A stretch of DNA of 64,000 bases from positions 1 to 64,000 of the forward strand of contig NZ_QVMO01000013.1 of assembly GCF_010501055.1 (NCBI RefSeq), given 5' to 3'. Below the pieces are notes generated by a model. The model was not told the origin of the DNA. It saw only the letters and a program-made list of their open reading frames with translations, and made no database searches. This document shows positions 28,506 through 37,095 of the stretch, piece after piece (the first letter of the stretch is position 1; every line of letters starts with the position of its first letter). A program made the position numbers and the translations under genes. This DNA comes from Dysgonomonas sp. 521 (GTDB lineage Bacteria > Bacteroidota > Bacteroidia > Bacteroidales > Dysgonomonadaceae).

Positions 28506-29327
28506 TTACGTATTGTCGGCTCTATATGCATCCACTGCTTTTTTTACTGAGCCATGTAATAGTAATAAACGGTTAGCTTGTTCATAATCGAGCCCTAATT
28601 CCTCCGATACCATACGTGTTCCCCTGTCCACCAGCTTGGCATTTGACAATTGCATGTTTACCATGCGGTTGCCTTTAACGCGTCCGAGCTTTATCATCGT
28701 TGAAGTGGTAATCATGTTCAGTATCATTTTCTGTCCTGTACCGGATTTCATACGCGAACTGCCTGTTACAAATTCCGGCCCTACTATCATTTCGATAGGT
28801 ATTTCCGCTTCCTGCGCGATAGGCGAATCAGGATTACTTGATATGGATGCCGTGAGAATCCCATGCTTACGGGCTTGCCGCAACGCACCCACAACGTACG
28901 GCGTTGTTCCCGATGCGGCTATTCCTATAACCGTATCCTTTTCGTTTATATTATGTGCCTGCAATTCAGACCATCCTGCCTCCATGTTATCCTCCGCTTT
29001 TTCTACAGGGTTGCGCAGGGCAGTGTCGCCTCCGGCTATCAGTCCTATAACCAGTGTGTTTGGCATTCCGAATGTCGGAGGTATCTCGGAAGCGTCCAAT
29101 ACGCCCAGACGCCCGCTGGTGCCGGCACCCATATAGAAGATGCGCCCTCCTTGTTGCATCCGCGGTACTATCTGCGAAACGAGCTTTTCTATTTGTGGGA
29201 TAGCCCTTTCTACAGCTAAAGCCACTTTCTTATCTTCATTATTGATGTCAGTCAAGAGCTCGAGTACCGATTTATCCTCAAGGTTATCGTATAATGAGGG
29301 TTGCTCGGTTATTTTTATAAAAGTCAT
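28506..29327 (-). CDS. murQ: N-acetylmuramic acid 6-phosphate etherase
   Basis: A 273-residue cytoplasmic SIS-domain lyase that removes D-lactate from MurNAc-6-phosphate to give GlcNAc-6-phosphate. It is diagnostic for MurNAc catabolism. The signature GAGTSGRLGVLDASEIPPTF is present; Glu81 and Glu112 correspond to the catalytic glutamates of E. coli MurQ (Glu83, Glu114). A second SIS loop reads IAASGTTPYVVGAL, and the family stretch GPEFVTGSSRMKSGTGQK is intact. It is the last gene of the murT-murK-murQ run, 18 bp after the kinase gene. Length is slightly shorter than E. coli MurQ (298). Confidence 0.96.
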   Translation of the reverse strand: MTFIKITEQPSLYDNLEDKSVLELLTDINNEDKKVALAVERAIPQIEKLVSQIVPRMQQGGRIFYMGAGTSGRLGVLDASEIPPTFGMPNTLVIGLIAGGDTALRNPVEKAEDNMEAGWSELQAHNINEKDTVIGIAASGTTPYVVGALRQARKHGILTASISSNPDSPIAQEAEIPIEMIVGPEFVTGSSRMKSGTGQKMILNMITTSTMIKLGRVKGNRMVNMQLSNAKLVDRGTRMVSEELGLDYEQANRLLLLHGSVKKAVDAYRADNT

Positions 29328-29345
29328 AGTTTTTTATCTTTCTTT

Positions 29346-30203
29346 TCAGTTATGTATTGCCTGCCACTCGCCGGCATAATATTTAATCAGGCCTTCCATC
29401 GGGGATTGCGCTATGGTGCCTATCGTTATTCCTAAGTCGGTACCCACTTTCAGCAATATTTGCTTGTAATGGTATGCTACAGAACCGGTAAAATGTACCT
29501 CATTGTTTTTATAATCATACTGCATCACATTCTTTACAAAGAAATCCCTGAACGCGTTATATACTAAATCGTGGACTGTTTGGTCTTGCAGGTTACCGAC
29601 TATAAACGGAGACAGGCTTGCCAGAAAACGGTTTGGCATAGGCTGTTTATATACCGTATCCAATATGATGTTGGGGTTTAAGTCGTACTCTTTCAGGAAC
29701 TTTTCTTTCAGGCCCTTTGTCAATTGGTTTTTCAGGCACGCTCCCAGAAATAAACGGCCGAGTACAGCCCCGCTGCCTTCATCTCCCAGTATATAACCAA
29801 GAGGGGAAACGTTCTCCTTTATTTCTTCCCCGTCATAATAGCAGGAGTTTGACCCTGTTCCCAAAATACAGGCAATGCCCTTGCTTGTGCCGCACAGGCC
29901 TTTAGCCGCAGCCACCAGGTCGCTGCCTACCTCTATCAGCGGTGTATCTATGTGGTCTGCTATCGCATCTTTTATTATATTATTCTTTTCAGGTGAAGCG
30001 CATCCCGCCCCGAAGAAATACACGGCATCGATACTATATCCGTTCAGGATAGGTTTTATTACCTGCCTTATTTCTTCACTTATGTCCTCCCGTGTGCGAA
30101 AGAACGGATTTGCCCCTTTTGTAGAAATTTGTTTTATCTCTTTATTCCCATCTACCAAACGCCAATCGACCTTCGTAGAACCGCCATCTGCCAATAGTAT
30201 CAT
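29346..30203 (-). CDS. murK: BadF/BadG-type amino-sugar kinase, likely MurNAc kinase
   Basis: A 285-residue ASKHA-fold kinase of the N-acetylglucosamine-kinase type. ATP-phosphate loops: LLADGGSTKVDWRLV at the N-terminus and CILGTGSNSCYYDG; DEGSGAVLGR is the conserved adenosine-side motif. Its position between murT-like and murQ genes, overlapping the former by 4 bp (ATGA), predicts phosphorylation of cytoplasmic MurNAc to MurNAc-6-P for MurQ. From memory, the same order is known in Tannerella forsythia (murTKQ), where the kinase is MurNAc-specific. GlcNAc as additional substrate cannot be excluded. A paralogue lies at 59094-59942. Confidence 0.9.
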   Translation of the reverse strand: MILLADGGSTKVDWRLVDGNKEIKQISTKGANPFFRTREDISEEIRQVIKPILNGYSIDAVYFFGAGCASPEKNNIIKDAIADHIDTPLIEVGSDLVAAAKGLCGTSKGIACILGTGSNSCYYDGEEIKENVSPLGYILGDEGSGAVLGRLFLGACLKNQLTKGLKEKFLKEYDLNPNIILDTVYKQPMPNRFLASLSPFIVGNLQDQTVHDLVYNAFRDFFVKNVMQYDYKNNEVHFTGSVAYHYKQILLKVGTDLGITIGTIAQSPMEGLIKYYAGEWQAIHN

Positions 30204-31369
30204 ATCTTTATATAGATTTTCTTTTTATACAATATATTTCCTATCACCCAATTGAACCCGACAAACAACAAAGCATATACCAGCGAACCGAAGTAATCGC
30301 CCAGATATGGTTGTAAGCAGATTTGATATATGAAATTTTTTACGTTGATAATATTTCCATCATATGTAAATTGAATATTAGCTAATAATACCGAAAACAC
30401 ACCCGCGGCTACATAAATAAATAATGGATTAACCCCGAACGACTCGAAAAATACGCTCCATTTTTTATGCCCTTTAATGTCTACGATCCATATCAGCAGC
30501 GCAAGTAACGTAGAGGCTAGCCCACATGTTGCCAAAACAAATGTAGGAGACCATATTTTCTTATTGATAGGACATCCGTAGCTAAGCAGGAATCCCAGAA
30601 ACGCCATTATGGCGCCAATTATGAATAAACGCTGTATGCGCTCATTGTTGTCTTTGGTGGTCAATAAAACTTCTCCGCAACGAAACCCTATCAGTACATG
30701 GCATATAGCGGGGATGGTGCTTAGCAGCCCTTCGGGGTCGATTGCCAGTCCGCTGTCCTTGTACATGTGGTTGGTACCCAATATGGCCCTGTCCAGGATG
30801 GATATTATGTTGTTTTCGCTGAATTCGAACCCATTGCCGAAGATAAGCAGCAGAAAGTACCCGATCAGTGTAACCACTATGATATACGGGATATACTTAT
30901 GTTTTACAAAGATAGCGATCAGGGCTGTAGCGCCGTAGGTGATAGCCAGACGTTGCATCACACCTAATATGCGTATACGTTCGAAATTGGTAATTGATCT
31001 TATAAACCGTTCGAAAAAGCCGATCTCTTCGCCCGACAGGCTGTTGAACGTGCGGAACGATAATGACAGCCAGCCTAATCCGAGCCCGATAAGGAAGATG
31101 ACCACTGTCCTTTTCAATATCTTCAGTAAAGTGGGTTTGTTAAACTCAAAATTGAATTTACGGAGCGATATGTATGTGGATATTCCCATTATAAACATAA
31201 AAAACGGAAATACCAGATCGGTGGGGGTAAGGCCATTCCATGCCGCATGGCCTAATGGTTTGTACACATAACTCCACGAACCGGGATTGTTTACCATTAT
31301 CATTCCGGCAATGGTAATACCCCTTAATATATCGAGAGATAATAGTCTGCTACTGGATTTCTGAGTCAT
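30200..31369 (-). CDS. murT: DUF5009/NagX-like membrane protein, likely MurNAc transporter MurT
   Basis: A 389-residue integral membrane protein with about ten or eleven hydrophobic segments. The N-terminus RLLSLDILRGITIAGMIMVN and WNGLTPTDLVFPFFMFIMG are signatures of the COG4299/DUF5009 family, related to heparan-alpha-glucosaminide N-acetyltransferase. In Tannerella forsythia a homologue next to murK-murQ was described as an inner-membrane MurNAc transporter (MurT; from memory). Transmembrane acetyltransferase activity is the alternative. The stop codon overlaps the kinase start (ATGA). The 181 bp upstream separates it from namZ and may hold its own promoter. Confidence 0.85.
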   Translation of the reverse strand: MTQKSSSRLLSLDILRGITIAGMIMVNNPGSWSYVYKPLGHAAWNGLTPTDLVFPFFMFIMGISTYISLRKFNFEFNKPTLLKILKRTVVIFLIGLGLGWLSLSFRTFNSLSGEEIGFFERFIRSITNFERIRILGVMQRLAITYGATALIAIFVKHKYIPYIIVVTLIGYFLLLIFGNGFEFSENNIISILDRAILGTNHMYKDSGLAIDPEGLLSTIPAICHVLIGFRCGEVLLTTKDNNERIQRLFIIGAIMAFLGFLLSYGCPINKKIWSPTFVLATCGLASTLLALLIWIVDIKGHKKWSVFFESFGVNPLFIYVAAGVFSVLLANIQFTYDGNIINVKNFIYQICLQPYLGDYFGSLVYALLFVGFNWVIGNILYKKKIYIKI

Positions 31370-31550
31370 AGTTTATAAGTTAATAAGTTCTGAGTTATCA
31401 ATTTTTTCACTGTCAGTTATTAAAAAGTGACAAAAGTGACAGTTTTCCGACATTATTTTTATGTAACCTTTTTCTTTTATAATTTATTAATTATCTGTAT
31501 TATATAGATAAATTTGAAAAAATAAAGTGACAGTTGTTTTTTGTTTCCGG
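31370..31550. other. 181-bp spacer with a 21-bp repeat shared with the right window edge
   Basis: Contains TAAAAAGTGACAAAAGTGAC at 31422, one base short of a 21-bp sequence whose reverse complement is at 63978-63998. Internally it repeats GTGACA. It is AT-rich, with no gene and no convincing -7 element for murT on the minus strand. Confidence 0.45.
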
Positions 31551-32786
31551 TTATTTATACAAATAGTATTTTTTCGATATTTTCTTGAATGGTTCGGTTT
31601 CTTTATACCAGAAATCTTTTATATCGTCAAATTTGTTATTCTTTGCAAAAGTCAACCTTACGTAATCGCTTCCCGATACCTGGTCAAACATCCTGTAACG
31701 TTTGTCGTTCGCATTGTCAAACACGGCTTTGTCGGGGTACAGCCTGGCTACTTCCTGCATTACATAAAACTGTATCTCGGATAATCTCGCTTTTTCGTAA
31801 TCCATAATATGTACCTGAACCCCTTCGAGTTGTTTTCCCTGACCTACCGAGTAGAACGGCTTCAGGTATATCGGCCTGAAATGTATTCCGGGAAGATTGA
31901 GCTGGTTCAGGCTCTTAGCCAGTTCGTCCGCCTTGATCCATTCGGTAGCGAACATCTGGAATGGTATTGTATAACCCACGCCGATAGACATATAGCCCAG
32001 TTCGCCCAGTATTCCCGATACGGGGTAGAAAACCGCCGATACAGGTTGTGGAATGTGAGGGGACGACGGTATCCATTGCAGCCCTGTTTGTTCGTAAGTC
32101 ATTTTACGTTTCCAGTTTTTCATCTTTATAACTTGTAGTTTGCACTGCTTTTTCAGCATTTTTTCGCCATTTAACAGTAATGCCAGCTCGCCACTGGTAA
32201 GCCCATATATATAAGGTATTTTAAATTGGCTTACAAAGGAAACAAATTTTTCGTCAACAAGGCCACCTTCAACCTTTAAACCTCCTAAAGGGTTAGGCCT
32301 GTCCAGTACCATAAATTCTATATTATTCTCAGCTGCCGCTTCCATAGCCAGTCCCATAGTACTGATGTACGTGAAAGAACGGCATCCTATATCCTGAATA
32401 TCATATACAAGCACATCGATGTCTTTGAGCATATCGGGAGTAGGTACTCTGGTCTTTCCATGCAGGGAATATACCGGAAGCCCTGTGTAGGGGTCTGTTT
32501 CATTCTTTACTTCATCTCCGGCATGGGCATCCCCGCGAACACCGTGCTCGGGAGCAAATAGTGCGACAAGCTTTACGTTCGGCGCTTCGTGCAGGATGTC
32601 GATAACCGACTTCATATTGCTATCCACCCCTGTAGGGTTGGTAATCAGGCCTACCCGTTTACCTTCCAGCTCTTTGAAGTTCTGCTCTTTCAGCACTTCT
32701 ATGCCTGTTTTAGTTTTGACCTTCTGTGCACAGGAGTAGGCTGAAAATAAGCAAATTATTGAAAATATTATTACGGACTTTCTCAT
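31551..32786 (-). CDS. namZ: exported exo-beta-N-acetylmuramidase NamZ (DUF1343, GH171)
   Basis: A 411-residue lipoprotein (lipobox SAYSC near residue 19). The DUF1343 signatures are present: GKRVGLITNPTGVDSN, LFAPEHGVRGDAHAGDEV, DVLVYDIQDIGCRSFTYIS and VLDRPNPLGG. The founding member, B. subtilis NamZ (YbbC), releases MurNAc from the non-reducing ends of glycan chains, so this enzyme would supply MurNAc in the periplasm. It is 19 bp downstream of the AmpG-like permease gene. A second NamZ is at 38657-39823; the two share motifs but differ along most of their length. Confidence 0.92.
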   Translation of the reverse strand: MRKSVIIFSIICLFSAYSCAQKVKTKTGIEVLKEQNFKELEGKRVGLITNPTGVDSNMKSVIDILHEAPNVKLVALFAPEHGVRGDAHAGDEVKNETDPYTGLPVYSLHGKTRVPTPDMLKDIDVLVYDIQDIGCRSFTYISTMGLAMEAAAENNIEFMVLDRPNPLGGLKVEGGLVDEKFVSFVSQFKIPYIYGLTSGELALLLNGEKMLKKQCKLQVIKMKNWKRKMTYEQTGLQWIPSSPHIPQPVSAVFYPVSGILGELGYMSIGVGYTIPFQMFATEWIKADELAKSLNQLNLPGIHFRPIYLKPFYSVGQGKQLEGVQVHIMDYEKARLSEIQFYVMQEVARLYPDKAVFDNANDKRYRMFDQVSGSDYVRLTFAKNNKFDDIKDFWYKETEPFKKISKKYYLYK

Positions 32787-32805
32787 AATTGTTTCGTTTT
32801 AATTA

Positions 32806-34677
32806 TTATTCTGCTTCTGTTTTTTCTTTCGCTTTTCCGTACTCAGGGTCAATCTTAAGTAGAGACACTGCGATAATAGGGACGATACAGCAGATCATTA
32901 CCCATATAAAGAAGTGGTTGTATCCCAGCTGTTCCTGCAGCCATCCTGCAAACATGCCCGGAATCATCATACCCAGTGCCATAAATCCTGTACAGAAAGC
33001 ATAATGGGCTGTCTTATGTTCTCCCTCCGAGAAGTATATCAGATACAACATGTAGGCGGTGAACCCAAATCCGTACCCGAACTGCTCAATGAATACACAT
33101 ATGTTTATAATCAGTAGGTTATCTGTTTGGGTAAAGCTCAGGTATAGGAATGTAGCGATAGTCAACAACATACTGAAGGTCATTGGCCACAACCATCTCC
33201 TCAAACCTCCCTTGGCAGCGACGAAGCCTCCTATAATGCCGCCCAGAGTCAGCCCGATAATACCTATTGTACCATATACAAGCCCTACCTCCCCTGTAGT
33301 CAGCCCCAGCCCGCCTATATCTTTCGAGTCGAGCAGGAACGGATTGATAAGCTTTAAGAGTTGCGCTTCGGAGAAACGGAATGTGAGCATGAAGAATATA
33401 GCTGCCGCTACCTGTGGTTTCTTGAAGAAAGAGATGAAGGTAACACCGAATTCCGCGAAGATGGATTTTGCCGTTATATGCGCGTGCGGTTTGTCCGAAT
33501 CGGGTTTTGGCAACATTACCCTGTGGTAGAAACTGAAGAATATGAATAAACCTGCCAGTACAAAGAATGTAATAGACCACGCGAACGGTATATTCCCCGA
33601 AAGCCCTTTGTATTCGGCTGTACTAGCCATCGTTAGCTTCGGATCTATCTGGAAAACCAGATACGCGGGTTTGTTCCAGTTCGAACTGTTGAATGCAAGG
33701 CGTTCTCCATGCACGAGCGAGATGCTGTTGTCTCCCCGGTTCATAGAGGTGTTCAGTACCATCTCTTTGTCATTTTCAGGCTCTTTTGATAACCATACCG
33801 CCATCACCGCAATATTGCCTGTATGTTCCGATTTGGCTACATAGCGTTTTTCGCCGAAGGTTGTTTTTATCCAGTTACCCAGCGGCCTGGATACGTTTTT
33901 AGTCCATACGCTTTCGCTCTTTTCCGTAACACCTGCCTGATTTGTGTGTTCTTTGGCTACAAAACCATTGTTTTGGTTCAGTTCTACGACCTTCTTCAGA
34001 AATGCTTCAAGGCTGTCTTTATTTACCCCGTGAGTACCTATCTGTACCACTTCTTTGTCTGAAATAAAGTGTATTTCGCCTTCCTGTGCTGTAATATTTT
34101 GCACTTCGGGTATCAATAATGTAGACTGGGTATATTGAGGCGAAGCGTCTATATTTATCTTTACAGGTTCGCAACCGGATGTGCTTTCAAGAAATCCGGC
34201 AAGGATAATGAGTACTCCCTGCCCCATAATGGTAGCAACACGGTAAAACGTACTCCTGATACCTACATATTTTGCCTGCTGATTGGAGTTCAGACCCAAC
34301 ATATAAAACCCGTCGGCGGCAATGTCGTGGGTGGCCGAACTGAATGCCAGCAGCCAGAAAAATGCCAGCGTAGCCTGAAAGAAGAAGGGTAGGGGAATGG
34401 TGAACGCTATACCTGCGAATCCCGCGCCTATAAGTATCTGCATGGTGGTTATCCACCAGCGTTTTGTTTTCAGTAAATCTACGAACGGGCTCCAGAATGG
34501 TTTGATAACCCACGGCAGGTACAGCCAACTGGTGTATAGCGCTATATCTGTATTCGATATACCCATCCGTTTGTACATAATCACCGAAATAGTCATTACG
34601 GCAACATAAGGGAGGCCTTCTGCCAGGTAAAGGGACGGAATCCATGCCCACGGTGATCTCTGTGTATTATTTTTCAT
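32806..34677 (-). CDS. ampG: AmpG-like muropeptide permease with a large periplasmic insert
   Basis: A 623-residue MFS transporter. The N-terminal half has AmpG hallmarks: PSLYLAEGLPYVAVMT, LPWVIKPFWSPFVDLLKTKR and SATHDIAADGFYML. The C-terminal half has five or six more segments (GFGFTAYMLYLIYFSEGEHK is typical). Between membrane segments 5 and 6, residues about 165-363 form a hydrophilic domain of roughly 200 residues absent from E. coli AmpG (491 residues). By the positive-inside pattern it faces the periplasm. AmpG proteins import GlcNAc-anhydroMurNAc and its peptides with protons. Neighbouring SpoIID and NamZ genes support a muropeptide substrate. The role of the insert is unknown; ligand capture is a guess. 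Confidence 0.88.
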   Translation of the reverse strand: MKNNTQRSPWAWIPSLYLAEGLPYVAVMTISVIMYKRMGISNTDIALYTSWLYLPWVIKPFWSPFVDLLKTKRWWITTMQILIGAGFAGIAFTIPLPFFFQATLAFFWLLAFSSATHDIAADGFYMLGLNSNQQAKYVGIRSTFYRVATIMGQGVLIILAGFLESTSGCEPVKINIDASPQYTQSTLLIPEVQNITAQEGEIHFISDKEVVQIGTHGVNKDSLEAFLKKVVELNQNNGFVAKEHTNQAGVTEKSESVWTKNVSRPLGNWIKTTFGEKRYVAKSEHTGNIAVMAVWLSKEPENDKEMVLNTSMNRGDNSISLVHGERLAFNSSNWNKPAYLVFQIDPKLTMASTAEYKGLSGNIPFAWSITFFVLAGLFIFFSFYHRVMLPKPDSDKPHAHITAKSIFAEFGVTFISFFKKPQVAAAIFFMLTFRFSEAQLLKLINPFLLDSKDIGGLGLTTGEVGLVYGTIGIIGLTLGGIIGGFVAAKGGLRRWLWPMTFSMLLTIATFLYLSFTQTDNLLIINICVFIEQFGYGFGFTAYMLYLIYFSEGEHKTAHYAFCTGFMALGMMIPGMFAGWLQEQLGYNHFFIWVMICCIVPIIAVSLLKIDPEYGKAKEKTEAE

Positions 34678-34692
34678 GCTAAGTTTTATTAT

Positions 34693-34760
34693 GGCCTCCC
34701 CAAGCCCTCCAAAGGAGAAGCCCTGGCCTCCCCATAAGGGGAGGTTGGGAGGGGCTTTTT
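34693..34760. repeat. CCTCCCC/GGGGAGG palindromic repeat G, copy 1
   Basis: An intergenic G/C-rich element between the ampG-like start and the SpoIID stop: GGCCTCCCCAAGCCCTCC, then GGCCTCCCCAT, then GGGGAGGTTGGGAGGGGC followed by a T run. It can fold into a strong hairpin and may cause partial termination within the operon. A diverged, reversed copy is at 61270-61326. Confidence 0.6.
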
Positions 34761-36054
34761 AATATAATTTTTCTATGGTTGCACCTACATAATAGTGTAA
34801 AAGTATACGGTCATACAAATACCCTTTTTCGCCCATTACAGCCGCGCCAATCTGGCAAAGGCCTACCCCGTGCCCCCAGCCTGCTCCGGAAAGTACAAAT
34901 TTACCGTCTTTTTTGCTAATGATAAAAGCGGAACTGTATAAATGGGATTCGGATAAGGTACGGCGTATTTCCAGTTCTTTACCTATTATCATAGTTTTCT
35001 TTGAACCGATGATTTTCAATTTCGTTAACCGTCCCGAAGTCCCCCTTTGCACGGGAATAAGTTCCTGTATGGTACCGAAGTCGATTCCTGAACGCCTGTG
35101 GGCTAATTCGGATAATTCATCCTGAGTGTATGTTACCTGCCAGCGGTAAAAATCGGTTGTTTCCTGGTCATAGTTGTTCAATACCTGACCTAAAATGTTT
35201 TTATCCTGTGTGTTGCAGAACGCATCCGGCCTGGTTTTTATCCAGTCTATAGCTACTGCCTCCTGTGTGAGGTCGGGTATATCACCTATGTTTTCACTAT
35301 CCCTTATTTTGACCAGATAAGGGAATTTTGTGTCTTCCCAGCAGTTCTGGAATTCTTCGGCAACGCCTCCGCAACATTTCGAAAAGCGGGCGTCACAGAT
35401 TTTGTTCTCCGATTTTAATACCTGACCTCTGGTTTCGTCTATGGCCTGCCTTACAATGCCGATATTCGAATTTGCTCTGGTTATGCCCTGATAGCGCTGG
35501 CAATGGTCGTCGGCGCATACATCAAAGTTGATATGGTCTTCCCTGTCGTACCAGCGGACACGTTCCGTTTCTGTTTCGGTAAAAGTGTTATATTCTTCTT
35601 TTTGGGCGATAATCTCTTTATTCTTTTCTATCTGTGCCAGCAACCAGCTACGCGATATTACGGCATGAGCCTTTAATAGCTCTAATGAAGCGGTGGCACT
35701 CATTTCGGACGAGATAACGCTTGTCAGGTAATCTTCGACATTGAGGATGTTGACGGCGGCAATCATGCTATTTTCTACAATCAGTTTCAGCGCTCCCCTA
35801 AACTGCTGGTCTTCTTTACGTTCCCAGTGGAAATTGATACCGATTACCACATCCTTTATAATAAATGAAGCATCTTTATCCTGTGGCTCGAAATACAGTT
35901 CGTCATAAGTATTTCCATTCCATAGAATCTTCCCGTCAATGAATGAAACGGTGTTTACTCCGGGAACTGCCTGTCCCTGAAATAAATAATCTTGGTTCAG
36001 GATAAAGGAAATCCTGTTGTTCCACAAAATACCGACACTTACTTTTGGTTCCAT
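34759..36054 (-). CDS. SpoIID/LytB-domain protein without signal peptide
   Basis: A 431-residue protein. The SpoIID core includes VEDYLTSVISSEMSATAS with Glu117 at the position of the catalytic Glu of SpoIID lytic transglycosylases, and the closing signature GWGHGVGLCQIGAAVMGEKG and LLHYYVGA. SpoIID cleaves denuded glycan strands. The N-terminus (MEPKVSVGILWNN) shows no signal or membrane anchor, and the start is fixed by a 16-bp overlap with the DUF4922 gene, so the protein appears cytoplasmic. That would place glycan cleavage after AmpG-mediated import. Several extra Cys residues (CADDHC, CDARFSKCCGG) are unusual for an exported enzyme. Confidence 0.87.
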   Translation of the reverse strand: MEPKVSVGILWNNRISFILNQDYLFQGQAVPGVNTVSFIDGKILWNGNTYDELYFEPQDKDASFIIKDVVIGINFHWERKEDQQFRGALKLIVENSMIAAVNILNVEDYLTSVISSEMSATASLELLKAHAVISRSWLLAQIEKNKEIIAQKEEYNTFTETETERVRWYDREDHINFDVCADDHCQRYQGITRANSNIGIVRQAIDETRGQVLKSENKICDARFSKCCGGVAEEFQNCWEDTKFPYLVKIRDSENIGDIPDLTQEAVAIDWIKTRPDAFCNTQDKNILGQVLNNYDQETTDFYRWQVTYTQDELSELAHRRSGIDFGTIQELIPVQRGTSGRLTKLKIIGSKKTMIIGKELEIRRTLSESHLYSSAFIISKKDGKFVLSGAGWGHGVGLCQIGAAVMGEKGYLYDRILLHYYVGATIEKLY

Positions 36055-36992
36055 CTGTTTTGTTTTATGCTGTCAACAATCAATTGCATCTTTTCGTCAG
36101 CGATGCATATTTCTTTTAGTATGCCCGTGATATCGTCCTTTGTTATCTTTTCAAAATCTTTTTCGAGGGGAGTGATAAATACACCTCCTAAATCCACAGA
36201 AGCGGGGCTGATCAGCAGGTTATCTTCTCCTTCGGCGAAGAAACACGCAGGACGGTGCTTTTCGCGTGGAAATATACAGCTATACCAGATACCGTTTTCG
36301 TACCACGTAAGTATATTCATCATCGGTTCTTTGTCATCTCCTTTTATTTCCAACAGGGGATACAGGCGGTTGAAGAAACTGACGGCCTCATCTTTGTCTG
36401 ATGTTTCTATCAGGAAACAGTTCCTCAGATAGTTTCGCAATATGGATACGTTCAGTTTATCTTCTCTATATACGGTTTCTTTCGGCATATTGCCAATCTC
36501 ATCCTCTATGGGGAGAAAGCCTTTTATTCCGGCCTGAAAATGGGCGTGGTCGGGAGCCGAGGCGCCGCATTTAGGCCCATTGTAAAACAGCGTATATTTA
36601 TCCAGACATTTAGCTAAATCGAGCATATCCGTGTATTTGTCCAGAATAAGCTGGTCGGTATGCTGATAGAGCGGTATTGTAAAATGTTCAGGGAAAATAG
36701 GGTACGGGTTGACCAATACCTGATAGCGGTCGCCGAAAGGGATTCCTCTTTGTTCCTTCGGTAAATTATTGGGGCACAGGAAGCATTTTCTTTCTTGTAT
36801 CGATTTGGCATCCACTTTAGCTGCAGACGACTGGATGCGGGCAGGGTTGAACTGAACTCTGACTACAAACCCGTTAAGCTGGAACTCTTTGGTCTTTACA
36901 TTCCTGAGAGCTTCAAAATTTGTCTTTGCCAAACCCCATTCTTTCAGCTGCGATTGTAACAGGCTTTTTGCATTTTGTGACGTTAAATTCAT
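36039..36992 (-). CDS. DUF4922 protein, HIT/GalT-like nucleotidyl transferase fold
   Basis: A 317-residue cytoplasmic protein. CFLCPNNLPKEQRGIPFGDR and APDHAHFQAGIKGFLPIE are recognisable; HAHFQ corresponds to the His-x-His-x-Gln catalytic motif of GalT and GDP-L-galactose-phosphorylase-like enzymes, in which the central His forms the nucleotidyl intermediate. This predicts nucleotidyl transfer to, or phosphorolysis of, a sugar nucleotide. Its substrate is unknown. It overlaps the SpoIID gene by 16 bp and follows the GT2 gene, so the three may act on one amino-sugar pathway. A terminator-like hairpin lies 24 bp before its start. Confidence 0.8.
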   Translation of the reverse strand: MNLTSQNAKSLLQSQLKEWGLAKTNFEALRNVKTKEFQLNGFVVRVQFNPARIQSSAAKVDAKSIQERKCFLCPNNLPKEQRGIPFGDRYQVLVNPYPIFPEHFTIPLYQHTDQLILDKYTDMLDLAKCLDKYTLFYNGPKCGASAPDHAHFQAGIKGFLPIEDEIGNMPKETVYREDKLNVSILRNYLRNCFLIETSDKDEAVSFFNRLYPLLEIKGDDKEPMMNILTWYENGIWYSCIFPREKHRPACFFAEGEDNLLISPASVDLGGVFITPLEKDFEKITKDDITGILKEICIADEKMQLIVDSIKQNRWNQK

Positions 36993-37016
36993 ATTCCTTA
37001 CCTTTTTTTTAAGAAC

Positions 37017-37070
37017 AAAAAATGAGGGTCTCTAATAATTCATGAGTAGTTTTATTGACCCTCATTTTTT
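37017..37070 (-). terminator. perfect terminator-like hairpin between GT2 and DUF4922 genes
   Basis: AAAAAATGAGGGTC (37017-37030) and GACCCTCATTTTTT (37057-37070) form a perfect 14-bp stem. On the minus strand it is followed by a U-rich tail (TTTTTTGTTCTT). It ends the GT2 message and starts only 25 bp before the DUF4922 ATG, leaving little space for a promoter, so it may work as a leaky attenuator. Confidence 0.75.
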
Positions 37071-37095
37071 CAAAATTTGCTTAACTATAATTTGC

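Noticed and set aside
31370..31550. A promoter with TAnnTTTG for murT on the minus strand
   Set aside because: No match to the consensus in the correct orientation was found.
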